From assembly GCF_022698165.1 (NCBI RefSeq), contig NZ_JALDAY010000008.1:1-64000 (forward strand): a stretch of DNA of 64,000 nt. The letters are read 5' to 3'. How positions within the stretch are numbered: position 1 is the first letter of the stretch; every line of letters begins with the position of its first letter. The notes beneath the pieces were generated by a model. That model did not search any database. It was not told where the DNA came from and saw nothing but the letters and a program-made list of their open reading frames with translations. The DNA is from Streptomyces cylindrosporus (GTDB taxonomy: Bacteria > Actinomycetota > Actinomycetes > Streptomycetales > Streptomycetaceae). This document shows positions 1 through 8,990 of the stretch, piece by piece. A program made the position numbers and the translations under genes.

Positions 1-242
1 CGGCCGTTCCGACGTCTCAAACCTTAGCGGATCCTCTCGGCGATTCCCAATCGGGCCGCCGAGCTCCAATTCGAATTGAATTCGGGCATGCCGAAATCGA
101 CCCGGTCGGGAGATCGTGCTGATGGTTTGTGTGCCGCTGACGCGGCGGGAGGTGCTGCCGAAGAACCGTTACGGCTCCGTGGCAACCCGAAGAACTTTAC
201 GGATCCCGGAGGGGCCTGTCAAGCACCCCGTGTCAAGATCTT

Positions 243-791
243 TTACTCCAGGTCGCTGAGGCGTCCGCCCGCGTCCGGCTGTGCGTGCTCCACCCTACGC
301 AACAGACGGGTGAGGACGTCGCCGAGGCCGGTGCGCTCCTCAGCCGAGAGGTCCTGGAGGAGGTCCTCCTCGAAGACCGTGGCCATGCGCATCGCCTCCA
401 GCCACTTCTCGCGGCCCTCGGCGGTCAGCTCGACGATCACGCGTACGCGGTTGTTCTCGTCGCGCTCCCTCGTCACCAGTCCCTCGGCGACCATGCGGTC
501 GATCCGGTGGGTCATCGCGGCCGGCGTCAGGCCGAGGCGCTTGGCGAGGTCGCTCGGGCCCATGCGGTACGGGGCACCGGAGAGCACGAGGGCCTTGAGG
601 ACCTCCCACTCGGCGTTGCTGATGCCGAGGGCGGCTGTCTGGCGGCCGTAGGCGACGTTCATCCGGCGGTTGAGGCGGGACAGCGCCGAGACGATCTGCT
701 CGACCTGGGGGTCGAGGTCCCGGAACTCGCGCTGGTACGCGGCGATCTGCTCGTCGAGGGTCGGCTCGGGGACGCCGGCTGTGTCGGCCAT
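243..791 (-). CDS. MarR-family transcriptional regulator
   Basis: The 182-residue protein has a MarR-type winged helix: an N-terminal dimerisation helix (about 10-50), a helix-turn-helix around MGPSDLAKRLGLTPAAMTHR (about 80-105) and the wing with RDENNRVRVIVELTAEGR. MarR proteins usually repress a divergent or downstream gene and release DNA on binding a small ligand. It starts only 90 bp from a divergent MFS transporter, so local control of that exporter is the simplest reading. A 12-bp palindrome lies between them. The ligand cannot be predicted from sequence. Confidence 0.9.
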   Translation of the reverse strand: MADTAGVPEPTLDEQIAAYQREFRDLDPQVEQIVSALSRLNRRMNVAYGRQTAALGISNAEWEVLKALVLSGAPYRMGPSDLAKRLGLTPAAMTHRIDRMVAEGLVTRERDENNRVRVIVELTAEGREKWLEAMRMATVFEEDLLQDLSAEERTGLGDVLTRLLRRVEHAQPDAGGRLSDLE

Positions 792-832
792 GGGCGCAGT
801 ATCGCACGCAGCCCCTTTGCCTTGAAGTCCTT

Positions 833-878
833 GACTATGTACTCTTTAGCTTCGAACTCTTCAGATCTAACTAGTTAG
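833..878. promoter_or_regulatory. Divergent MarR/MFS control region with palindrome
   Basis: The stretch between the MarR and MFS starts is AT-rich for this genome. It holds a perfect 12-bp palindrome, CTAACTAGTTAG (867-878), ending 3 bp before the MFS GTG start, and a TTGACT box near 833. A MarR dimer bound at the palindrome would block MFS initiation. The site is seen directly; its role is inferred. Confidence 0.4.
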
Positions 879-881
879 TAG

Positions 882-2174
882 GTGAACGTGACCAGGGCGA
901 TGGGCGCAGCGATGCGCCGGATCCACGTGGGAAACGCACTCAGCGCGTTCGGGCTCGGCTTCACCGTCCCGTACCTGTACGTCTATGTGGCGCAGGTGCG
1001 AGGGCTGGGGGCCATGACGGCGGGGCTCGTCCTCGCCGTCTTCGCCGTGGCCGCGCTGGTCGTGCTGCCGTTCGCCGGGCGGGCCATCGTCCGGCGCGGT
1101 CCGCTGCCGGTCCTGCTCGCCGCCCTGGTCACCGCCGCCGTCGGAGCGCTGAGCCTGGGGCTCGCGGGCAGCGCGACGGCCGTACTGCTGTCCGCGGCGG
1201 CGCTCGGGGCCGGGCAGGCCGTGATGCAGCCGGCGCTGGCGACGATGATCGTGGACTGCTCGACCGCGGACACGCGCTCGCGTGCCTTTGCCACGCAGTT
1301 CTTCCTGCAGAACCTCGGGCTCGGCGTCGGCGGGCTCATCGGCGGGCATCTCGTCGACGCTACGCGCGTCGACTCCTTCACCCTGCTGTTCTCCATCGAG
1401 GCGGCGATGTTCCTGTTGCTCGTGGGTGTGATGGCGACGGTGCGGATGCCGCGCTCGCCGCGCATCGCGGACGCGCCCGCGCAGTCGGGGCGCAGCAGCT
1501 GGAAGCAGCTGCTGGGCAACCGGGCGATGGTGCAGCTGTCGGTGCTGGGCTTCGTGCTGTTCTTCGCCTGCTACGGGCAGTTCGAGTCCGGGCTGAGCGC
1601 GTACGGGGTGGAGGCGGCCGGGATCTCGACGTCCGCGCTGGGCAGCGCGCTGGCCGCCAACACGCTGATGATCGTCGTCGCGCAGTTCGCCGTGCTGCGG
1701 TTCGTCGAGCGGCGGCGGCGCTCGCGGGTGATCGCCGGTGTGGGGCTGATCTGGGCCGTGGCCTGGGTCGCCGCCGGGTACGCCGGGCTCGGGCACGGCA
1801 GCCAGGAGATGGCGACGGCGGCCTTCGTGTCGACGTACGCCTTGTTCGGGCTGGGTGAGGCGATGCTGTCGCCGACGGTGGCCCCGCTGGTGGCCGATCT
1901 GGCGCCGAGCGGGATGGCGGGGCAGTACAACTCCGCCTTCGCTCTGGTGAAGCAGCTCGCGCTGGCCGTCGGGCCGGCGGTCGGCGGGCCGATGGGGGCC
2001 TCGCTGCACGCGCCGTACATCGTGACGTTCCTGCTGTTCTCGCTCGGCATCACCTTCCTCGCGCTGCGGCTGGGGCGGCAGCTGACCGCCGTACAGGATC
2101 GGCCGTGGGTCGGGCGGAGTCGGGTGGTCGCCCGTGGTGGGGCGGCTGCGGAGCCTGTGGTTGCTGAGGCGTGA
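882..2174 (+). CDS. MFS transporter
   Basis: This 430-residue, strongly hydrophobic protein has about 12 predicted membrane helices and is typical of the major facilitator superfamily (proton-coupled efflux or uptake). The pattern is clearest in the N-terminal half, with a long loop after helix 6 around residues 190-210. It begins with GTG at 882, with a weak ribosome binding site. The divergent MarR gene 90 bp upstream suggests a drug- or metabolite-efflux pump under local repression. Substrate unknown. Confidence 0.88.
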   Translation: MNVTRAMGAAMRRIHVGNALSAFGLGFTVPYLYVYVAQVRGLGAMTAGLVLAVFAVAALVVLPFAGRAIVRRGPLPVLLAALVTAAVGALSLGLAGSATAVLLSAAALGAGQAVMQPALATMIVDCSTADTRSRAFATQFFLQNLGLGVGGLIGGHLVDATRVDSFTLLFSIEAAMFLLLVGVMATVRMPRSPRIADAPAQSGRSSWKQLLGNRAMVQLSVLGFVLFFACYGQFESGLSAYGVEAAGISTSALGSALAANTLMIVVAQFAVLRFVERRRRSRVIAGVGLIWAVAWVAAGYAGLGHGSQEMATAAFVSTYALFGLGEAMLSPTVAPLVADLAPSGMAGQYNSAFALVKQLALAVGPAVGGPMGASLHAPYIVTFLLFSLGITFLALRLGRQLTAVQDRPWVGRSRVVARGGAAAEPVVAEA

Positions 2175-2243
2175 GTTGCGCCGGGGCGGCCGTCACCTTC
2201 GGGTGGCGGCCGCCTCTGTTTTTCAGCGAGGGTGGTGAGGGCT

Positions 2244-2302
2244 CCGTTGGGGCGCGGGGAACCCGCGACCGGCCACGACGCTCCGGCAGACGACCGACGG
2301 CC
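2244..2302. repeat. Dispersed Streptomyces-type intergenic repeat
   Basis: The segment beginning GTTGGGGCGCGGGGAACCC, followed by ACGACGCTCCGGCAGACG, resembles a short repeat I recall from many Streptomyces intergenic regions. It sits between the 3' ends of the convergent MFS and phosphatase genes. No second full copy was identified in this window, so the call rests on memory of the genus. Confidence 0.35.
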
Positions 2303-3957
2303 TATGCCGGTCCCGCTTTCGGCAGGACGAATTCGCACCAGACCGCCTTGCCGCCGCCGGGGGTGCGGCGGGAACCCCAGTTGGAGGCGATCGTCGCGAC
2401 GATGGCGATGCCCCGTCCCGACTCGTCGCCCGGTTCGGCGCGGCGGCGGCGCGGGAGGTGGTCGTCGCCGTCGGTGACCTCGATGATCAGGCGGCGGTCG
2501 GTGCGGCGCAGGCGCAGCCGCATGGGTGGCGTGCCGTGCTGGAGGGAGTTGGCGACCAGTTCGCTGGCCGCCAGGACGCCCAGGTCGTGGAGGTCCGTGG
2601 GGAAGCGCCAGCTGGTCAGGACGCCGGAGGCGAACGCACGCGCGCGTGGGGCCGCTTCGATGCCGCCGAGGAGCTCCAGGGCGGCGTTGCGGAACAGCTC
2701 GCTGTCGGGGCCCGTGCGGGAGGGGTGCTGGAGGACGAGGACGGCCACGTCGTCGTCGTGGTCCGCGGTGACGCCGGCCGAGCGGACCAGGCGGTCGCAG
2801 ACGACCTGGGGGGTGCCGGTCGCGCCGGACAGGGCGCGCTCCAGGGCCGCGATGCCCTCGTCGAGGTCCTCGTCCCGGCGCTCCACCAGGCCGTCCGTGT
2901 AGAGCACGGCGGTGGAGCCGGGGCCGAGGGCGATGGAGCCGGACGCGTGCATCCAGCCGCCGGTGCCGAGGGGCGGGCCGGTCGGCTCGTCGGCGCGCTG
3001 GACCGCGCCGCTCTCGTCGCGGACCAGGATCGGGAGGTGGCCGGCGGACGCGTACACCAGGCGGCCCTCGTTCGGGTCGTGGATGGCGTACACGCAGGTG
3101 GCGATCTGGTTGGCGTCGATCTCGGCGGCGAGGCCGTCGAGGAGCTGGAGGACCTCGTGCGGGGGCAGGTCGAGGCGGGCGTAGGCGCGGACCGCGGTGC
3201 GGAGCTGGCCCATGACGGCCGCCGCGCGCACGCCCCGGCCCATGACGTCGCCGATGACGAGGGCGGTGCGGCCGCCGCCGAGGGTGATGACGTCGTACCA
3301 GTCGCCGCCGACCGCCGCTTCGTTGCCCCCGGGCTGGTAGGTGGCGGCCAGGCGCAGGTCGTCGGGTTCCTCCAGCTCCTGCGGGAGCAGGGAGCGCTGG
3401 AGGGTTACGGCGGTCTCGCGCTGGCGGCGCTCGCTGGCGCGCAGGCGCTCGGCGGCCTCGGCGTGGTCGGTGACGTCGGTGGCGAAGACGAGCACGCCCG
3501 CGTGGTCGCCTTCGGTGACCGGGGTGCAGGTGAAGGTGTAGGAGCGGCCGTCGGGGGCCTTGCGGGACTTGAGGGTGCGGGGCTTCCGGCTGCGCAGGAC
3601 CTGGTCGAGGAGCGGGAGCAGGCCCAGTTCGTCGAGCTCGGGGAGGGAGTCGCGGGTGGGCTCGCCGAGCGGGCGGGTGCCGAAGGCCGTCGTATAGGCG
3701 TCGTTGACGTAGGCGACCCGGTGGTCGGGGCCGTGGACGAGGGCCACCAGGGCGGGGACGCGATCCAGGACCTCGCGGACGGGCAGGTCGTCGACGGCGG
3801 GGACGGGCGGGGCCTCGTCGGTGAGTTGCTCGGCGCGGGCGGCGGGGACCGAGCTCGCGGTTTCGGGCGGCCGGTCGGGGGTGACCGTGTGGTCGGTCCG
3901 CGCTGCGGCGCGGCGCTGAGTTCCGGGGAGCCGGGCGCTCCAGCGCGTGAAGTTCAC
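2302..3957 (-). CDS. PAS - SpoIIE phosphatase - HATPase regulator
   Basis: The protein (551 aa from GTG 3957) has a PAS domain (about 45-160, VREVLDRVPALVALVHGPDH), a PP2C-type SpoIIE phosphatase domain (about 190-400) with the metal-site motif GGDWYDV and VIGDVMGRGV, and a C-terminal GHKL anti-sigma-kinase-like domain (about 430-550; SELVANSLQHG, RGIAIV). Such proteins set partner switching of anti-sigma antagonists in response to a PAS-sensed signal. The GTG is preceded by AAGGA. The open frame continues upstream to 4242, but that part is low-complexity Arg/Pro and looks non-coding. Confidence 0.88.
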   Translation of the reverse strand: MNFTRWSARLPGTQRRAAARTDHTVTPDRPPETASSVPAARAEQLTDEAPPVPAVDDLPVREVLDRVPALVALVHGPDHRVAYVNDAYTTAFGTRPLGEPTRDSLPELDELGLLPLLDQVLRSRKPRTLKSRKAPDGRSYTFTCTPVTEGDHAGVLVFATDVTDHAEAAERLRASERRQRETAVTLQRSLLPQELEEPDDLRLAATYQPGGNEAAVGGDWYDVITLGGGRTALVIGDVMGRGVRAAAVMGQLRTAVRAYARLDLPPHEVLQLLDGLAAEIDANQIATCVYAIHDPNEGRLVYASAGHLPILVRDESGAVQRADEPTGPPLGTGGWMHASGSIALGPGSTAVLYTDGLVERRDEDLDEGIAALERALSGATGTPQVVCDRLVRSAGVTADHDDDVAVLVLQHPSRTGPDSELFRNAALELLGGIEAAPRARAFASGVLTSWRFPTDLHDLGVLAASELVANSLQHGTPPMRLRLRRTDRRLIIEVTDGDDHLPRRRRAEPGDESGRGIAIVATIASNWGSRRTPGGGKAVWCEFVLPKAGPA

Positions 3958-4180
3958 GAATCCTTGCCTCGTGTCGTCGTCTTCGGCGTCTTCGGCCGGC
4001 TCCGGACCCGGCCGGAGGGCTGGGGGGTGGTGACACCCCCGGGATGCAGCACGGTGGGGAAAGCCTCTGGGTCGGCGGGCGGGCGGGTGCTCGCCCTGGG
4101 GCGGGGTCAGTCTGGCAGTGTGGCCTACCGGGGCGACATCCGTCAGACGCCCGGCCGGACCGCGGAGTTCCTGGGTCCGG

Positions 4181-5572
4181 TCAGGAAGACCCCTTCGGGT
4201 CTGAGTTCGGGTCGGACTTCGGGTCGGTAGGAGGCTTTCCACCGGCCGCGAGTTCGAACTCCGCCCGGGGATGTTCCAGCGAGCCGAGCGAGACGATCTC
4301 CCGCTTGAAGAGCCCGGAGAGGGTCCATTCGGCCAGGACCCGGGCCTTGCGGTTGAAGGTGGGCACCCTGCTGAGGTGGTAGACGCGGTGCATGAACCAC
4401 GCAGGGTAGCCCTTCAGCTTGCGCCCGTAGACGTGCGCGACGCCTTTGTGCAGGCCGAGGGAGGCGACCGAGCCGACGTACTTGTGGGAGTACGTCTCCA
4501 GCGGCTCGCCCCTGAGCGCGTGCGCGATGTTGTCGCCCAGGACCCTGGCCTGGCGCACCGCGTGCTGGGCGTTGGGGGCCGTCTCCGCGCCGGGCTCGCC
4601 GGCGGTGACGTCCGGGACGGCGGCCGCGTCTCCCGCCGCCCACGCGTGCGTGGCTCCGTCGATCGTCAGCTGGGGGGTGCATTTCAGCCGTCCTCGGCCG
4701 GTGAGGGGGAGGTCGGAGGCGGCGAGGACCGGGTGCGGTTTGACGCCGGCCGTCCACACGACCGTACGGGTCGGGAAGCGGGCTCCGTCGCTGAGCACGG
4801 CGATGCGGTCCGCGCAGGACTCCAGGCGGGTCTCCAGGCGTACGTCGATGTTGCGGCGGCGCAGTTCGGTGACGGTGTAGCGGCCCATCTCGGCGCCGAC
4901 CTCGGGCAGGATCCGGTCCGAGGCCTCGACGAGGATCCACTTCATGTCCTCGGGCTGGACGTTGTGGTAGTAGCGCGCGGCGTACCGGGCCATGTCCTCC
5001 AGCTCGCCGAGCGCCTCCACGCCGGCGAAGCCGCCGCCGACGAAGACGAAGGTGAGGGCCGCGTCGCGGATCGCGGGGTCGCGGGTGGAGGAGGCGATGT
5101 CCATCTGCTCGATGACGTGGTTGCGCAGGCCGATGGCCTCCTCGACCGACTTGAAACCGATGCCGTGGTCGGCGAGACCGGGGATCGGCAGCGTGCGCGA
5201 GATCGAGCCCGGAGCGAGGACGAGTTCGTCGTACGAGATCTGCTCCGGGCCGGCGCCCTCCTCCTCGGTGGCGAGGGTGGTGAGGGTCGCGGTGCGCTTG
5301 GCGTGGTCGATGGAGGTGACCTCGCCGATGACCACCCGGCACCGGTCGAGGACGCGGCGCAGCGGTACGACGACATGGCGGGGGGAAATGGCGCCGGCCG
5401 CCGCTTCGGGAAGGAACGGCTGATAAGTCATGTACGGGTCCGGAGTGACGACCGTGACCTCGACCTCGCCCCGCCCGAGTTCCTGTTTCAACTTCCGCTG
5501 CAGGCGCAGGGCCGTGTACATCCCGACGTAGCCGCCGCCGACAACGAGAATGCGCGCACGTTCCTTCACCAT
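4181..5572 (-). CDS. Type-II NADH dehydrogenase (NDH-2), FAD-dependent
   Basis: A single-subunit pyridine-nucleotide-disulphide oxidoreductase that passes electrons from NADH to quinone without pumping protons. The N-terminal FAD motif is RILVVGGGYVGMYTA; a second Rossmann motif for NADH (FVFVGGGFAGVEALGELEDM) lies near residue 175, and the late FAD-contact motif WAAGDAAAVPD near 325. A C-terminal segment of about 60 residues has aromatic and basic residues consistent with membrane docking. The tail is Asp/Pro/Ser-rich. Start is taken as ATG 5572 (MVKERARIL); upstream sequence is not family-like. Confidence 0.88.
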   Translation of the reverse strand: MVKERARILVVGGGYVGMYTALRLQRKLKQELGRGEVEVTVVTPDPYMTYQPFLPEAAAGAISPRHVVVPLRRVLDRCRVVIGEVTSIDHAKRTATLTTLATEEEGAGPEQISYDELVLAPGSISRTLPIPGLADHGIGFKSVEEAIGLRNHVIEQMDIASSTRDPAIRDAALTFVFVGGGFAGVEALGELEDMARYAARYYHNVQPEDMKWILVEASDRILPEVGAEMGRYTVTELRRRNIDVRLETRLESCADRIAVLSDGARFPTRTVVWTAGVKPHPVLAASDLPLTGRGRLKCTPQLTIDGATHAWAAGDAAAVPDVTAGEPGAETAPNAQHAVRQARVLGDNIAHALRGEPLETYSHKYVGSVASLGLHKGVAHVYGRKLKGYPAWFMHRVYHLSRVPTFNRKARVLAEWTLSGLFKREIVSLGSLEHPRAEFELAAGGKPPTDPKSDPNSDPKGSS

Positions 5573-5955
5573 CCCATGACGCACCCAGCGCTTGAGTTTG
5601 TCCACAGCCCCGACAATTTGTGTGACCGCGGGCCGGGGATCTCCGGAGTTGGCCGAATTGCCGGAGTGTCGCGAAGGATTGCAGGTCAGTGGGTGTGCGC
5701 CGGGTGTACGGAGGTGGCGCAATCGGGACGTAAACGACCCGTACTCCGATCGGGGGGCGCTCCGTGCGGAACCTGCCCCTTCTGAATTGACTCCCTCTCA
5801 ACTATGTTCGTGTGTCGACGGGGTGTAGGGGGATGCGCTCATCGGGTTCGAAGTCCGCGACGGGCGGGCCTCGGGATCCAGGGTTCTCCGCACGCCCCGG
5901 CTACCAATGGCGGGGAGAGTCTCCGGGGGGAGACGTCATTACCGGGGGAACGCTT
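5573..5955. other. Intergenic region between NDH-2 and the AtrA-like gene
   Basis: These 383 bp separate divergent ndh and atrA-like genes and must carry both promoters. A TTGACT element is visible near 5788, in a relatively AT-rich patch (5780-5815), but I could not pair it with a well-spaced -10 box. No convincing coding sequence was found; the frames running through are leader extensions of atrA. Confidence 0.4.
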
Positions 5956-6723
5956 ATGCATGTTCAGGACTCTCATTGGTCGTCCGCGTCCTCACTGACA
6001 GCGGGCGGCATGGTGAGCGCGGCGGCGGGGAACGGACGCGGGGACTCCTCGCGTTCGACGCCGCTGCGCGTGGACGCACAGCGCAATCTGGAGCACGTGC
6101 TGCGCGCGGCGCGCGAGGTCTTCGGCGAGCTGGGGTACGGCGCGCCGATGGAGGACGTGGCGCGGCGGGCGCGGGTGGGTGTGGGGACCGTGTACCGGCG
6201 GTTCCCGAGCAAGGACGTCCTGGTGCGGCGGATAGCCGAGGAGGAGACCTCCCGGCTGACCGACCAGGCCCGGGCGGCGCTCGGCCAGGAGGACGAGCCG
6301 TGGTCGGCGCTCTCGCGCTTCCTGCGGACCTCGGTGGCCTCGGGCGCGGGGCGGCTGCTGCCGCCTCAGGTGCTGCGGGTCGGCGTGGCCGACGAGCGGG
6401 CCGACGGCACGGTGTTCGACGAGGCGCGGGTGCCGCAGCAGCGGACGCAGCCCGGCGCCGGTGAGCTGCGGTTGGTCTCCGAGGGCGGCGTCTCCGCCCC
6501 GGCGGACGACGACTCCGGGGCCGCGGCGCTGCTGGAGGTCGTGGGGCAGCTGGTGGAGCGGGCGCGGGCGGCGGGTGAGCTGCGGGCGGACGTGTCCGTG
6601 GCCGACGTGCTGCTGGTGATCGCGACGGCGGCGCCGTCCCTGCCGGATGCTGCGCAGCAGGCGGCGGCTTCGGCGCGGCTGCTGGACATCCTGCTGGAGG
6701 GGCTGCGGTCCCGGCCGGCGTGA
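5956..6723 (+). CDS. atrA: TetR-family regulator, AtrA orthologue
   Basis: The 255-residue protein starts with ATG 5956 behind GGGGGAACGCTT. An N-terminal TetR helix-turn-helix (about 40-85) contains EDVARRARVGVGTVYRRFPS. The middle is a TetR C-terminal ligand domain, with a Glu/Gly-rich loop at about 160-185. AtrA activates antibiotic cluster genes (actII-ORF4 in S. coelicolor) and amino-sugar transport; identification here rests on the N-terminal domain plus the conserved ndh - tetR - sigma factor order. Its divergence from ndh and closeness to the sigma gene are as expected for the S. coelicolor locus. Confidence 0.78.
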   Translation: MHVQDSHWSSASSLTAGGMVSAAAGNGRGDSSRSTPLRVDAQRNLEHVLRAAREVFGELGYGAPMEDVARRARVGVGTVYRRFPSKDVLVRRIAEEETSRLTDQARAALGQEDEPWSALSRFLRTSVASGAGRLLPPQVLRVGVADERADGTVFDEARVPQQRTQPGAGELRLVSEGGVSAPADDDSGAAALLEVVGQLVERARAAGELRADVSVADVLLVIATAAPSLPDAAQQAAASARLLDILLEGLRSRPA

Positions 6724-6738
6724 GCCGGATTCGTTCTC

Positions 6739-6782
6739 CCACCCGCACCGTCCGTGACTCTTTCGTGGTCGGGTGCGGGTGG
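6739..6782 (+). terminator. Terminator hairpin after atrA
   Basis: An 11-bp perfect inverted repeat (CCACCCGCACC / GGTGCGGGTGG) with a 22-nt loop starts 16 nt after the atrA stop. There is no T-run, which is usual for high-GC actinobacterial terminators. Confidence 0.65.
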
Positions 6783-7079
6783 CCCTTGTGGTGCGTATGC
6801 GCCGTTACCCGAAAAGGTGACCCTGGGGCGCGGGCTCTGCGCGGTCCGCGCTCCCCCCGGGCTACCGGAATGCGCCGGACATTTCGGGAAACGCGGTCAA
6901 CTTCGGTTCGGCAGACGTCAATTGAGCCTTCCCCGAATGGGTGAGGGCTAGTACTGCGTTGCGGCAAGTCCCCACGGACGAGTGGATCGACCGCACTCCG
7001 GGGGTCCTGAACAAAAGCCAATATGGCACTCTGACCCGGTGTTCGGGACTGGCAGGTCAGGCGGCGGGGGCTTTCCGCG
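6783..7079 (+). promoter_or_regulatory. Leader region of the sigma-factor gene
   Basis: About 300 bp between the atrA terminator and the sigma gene. The AT-rich patch around 7012-7030 (AAAAGCCAATATGG) is the likeliest promoter zone, but no clear -35/-10 pair is seen. No gene is apparent. Confidence 0.3.
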
Positions 7080-8984
7080 ATGAGTGTTGACGGGCGGGAC
7101 GGGGACGGATCACCGGGGGACGGTGACCCGTCGGACGGCGGTATGCCGCAGGTGCCGATCCAGGGGGGACGGCCCTCCATCCCGGCCCAGGGCGGCGAGC
7201 CTGTCGAGGGCAGCGTCCCCGCCCAGCGCGACCGGCGGGAGGACGGTGGCATCCTGCCGCCGCCGCGCGAGCTGCCGCCGTCCGACGCCGATCTGATCGA
7301 GCGGATGCGCGCGGGCGACGACACGGCGTACGAGGAGCTGTACCGGCGCCACGCCGACGCCGTGCGCCGCTACGCCCGTACCTGCTGCCGCGACGGCCAC
7401 ACCGCGGACGACCTCACGGCCGAGGTCTTCGCCCGCATGCTGCAGGCGGTGCGCGGCGGTCACGGCCCCGAGCACGCCGTCCGCGCCTATCTGCTCACCA
7501 CCGTCCGCCGGGTCGCCGCGAACTGGACGAAGTCCGCGAAGCGGGAGCAACTGGTCGACGACTTCGCGGTGTTCGCCGCGCAGGCCTCCCGCTCCTCGGA
7601 GGTGTCGGACGACGACACGCTCGACCTCGGCGCCGACGTGCGCGCGATGCACGAGGCCGAGCAGTCCATGGCCATGCAGGCCTTCCGCTCGCTGCCCGAG
7701 CGCTGGCAGGCCGTGCTCTGGCACACCGAGGTCGAGGACGAGTCGCCCAGCGAGGTCGCCACGCTCTTCGGGCTGGACGCCAACGGCACGCGCGTGCTCG
7801 CCAGCCGCGCCCGCGAGGGCCTCAAGCAGGCCTACCTCCAGGCCCACGTCAGCGCGAGCCTCGCCACCGACGAGGAGTGCGCCCGCTACGCCGACCGGCT
7901 CGGCGCCTACGCCCGCGGCGGCCTGCGCACCCGTGCCGAACGCGGTCTGCGCAAGCACCTGGAGGAGTGCGCCAAGTGCCGGCTGGCGGCGGGCCAGATC
8001 AAGGAAGTCGCCAGCGGAATCCCCGCCGCCGTGCCGATCGCGGTCATCGGCTGGTTCGGTGCCGCCGGGTACGCCAAGGTCGCCGCGCTCATCGCCGGCG
8101 GTGCCGGGGCCGGTGCGGCGGGCGCCGCGGGCGCTGCCGCCGCGGCCGGCGGCTCGTCCGGCGGGGCGAGCGCCGGGGGCGGTGCGGCCGCCTCCGAGGG
8201 GCTGAGCGCGCCGGTGAAGGCGGGCATCGCCGCCGGTGTCGTCGCCGTGGCGGGCGCGGTCGTCGCCCTCGCGCTGGCCGGCGACCCCCAGCCGCCCAGG
8301 AAGCCGGACGCCAAGCCGCCGATCTCCTCGCCGGTGGTCCGGCCCGAGTCGCCGACGCCCGCGCCGCCGAAGAAGCAACCCGAGCCCGCTCCCCCGGTGA
8401 TCGCGGCCGCGCCCACCCCCACGCCGACGCCGACCCCCACGCCCCGGCCGAAGCCCACGCCCACCCCGACACCGACGCCCACCCCGAAGCCGAAGCCGAG
8501 ACCGACACCCACACCCACGCCCACCCCGACGCCGACTCCCCCGCCCGCTCCCGCCGCCTACCAATGGAGCGAGCTGTCCTACGACGTCAGCGGCGACGGC
8601 ACCAAGCCCGAGATGCGGCTGCGCGAGAGCAGCTGGGTGTGGCAGCGCTACGGCCTCTCGATCGGCGACAAGCAGTACACGCACGGCGTGACCGTGCACG
8701 GCCAGTCCTCCGTGACCATCGACCTCAACCGCAGCTGCACCGCCTACGACGCCTCCGTCGGCATCGACGACTCCACCCTCGGCCTCGGCAAGGTCTACTT
8801 CTCCGTCTACGCCGACGGCACCCGGCTGTGGAAGTCCGGCCTGGTCGAGGGCGGCGACCCGGCGGTCCCCGTCCATGTCAACCTCGCCGGGCACAAGACC
8901 GTACGGCTGGTCGTCGAACCGCACAGCAGCTTCGACTCGCTGATGCTCGCGGACTGGGCGGAGTCGAAGTTCACGTGCTCGTAG
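7080..8984 (+). CDS. ECF-like sigma factor fused to zinc finger, membrane segment and NPCBM-like domain
   Basis: This 634-residue protein joins parts normally on separate proteins. An acidic, Gly-rich leader (1-65) precedes sigma region 2 (about 70-155; DLIERMRAGDDTAYEELYRR) and region 4 (about 205-265; SLPERWQAVLW, SEVATLFGLDANGTRVLASR). Next is a zinc-finger anti-sigma motif H-x3-C-x2-C (HLEECAKC, about 292-299), an Ala/Gly-rich stretch, a hydrophobic segment at about 380-405 and a Pro-Thr repeat stalk (about 430-490). It ends in an NPCBM-like beta-sandwich (about 494-634; THGVTVHG, YDASVGIDD). The topology suggests an outward-facing sugar or cell-wall sensor tied to a cytoplasmic sigma module. 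How the sigma part would be freed is unknown. Confidence 0.88.
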   Translation: MSVDGRDGDGSPGDGDPSDGGMPQVPIQGGRPSIPAQGGEPVEGSVPAQRDRREDGGILPPPRELPPSDADLIERMRAGDDTAYEELYRRHADAVRRYARTCCRDGHTADDLTAEVFARMLQAVRGGHGPEHAVRAYLLTTVRRVAANWTKSAKREQLVDDFAVFAAQASRSSEVSDDDTLDLGADVRAMHEAEQSMAMQAFRSLPERWQAVLWHTEVEDESPSEVATLFGLDANGTRVLASRAREGLKQAYLQAHVSASLATDEECARYADRLGAYARGGLRTRAERGLRKHLEECAKCRLAAGQIKEVASGIPAAVPIAVIGWFGAAGYAKVAALIAGGAGAGAAGAAGAAAAAGGSSGGASAGGGAAASEGLSAPVKAGIAAGVVAVAGAVVALALAGDPQPPRKPDAKPPISSPVVRPESPTPAPPKKQPEPAPPVIAAAPTPTPTPTPTPRPKPTPTPTPTPTPKPKPRPTPTPTPTPTPTPPPAPAAYQWSELSYDVSGDGTKPEMRLRESSWVWQRYGLSIGDKQYTHGVTVHGQSSVTIDLNRSCTAYDASVGIDDSTLGLGKVYFSVYADGTRLWKSGLVEGGDPAVPVHVNLAGHKTVRLVVEPHSSFDSLMLADWAESKFTCS

Positions 8985-8990
8985 GGGACT

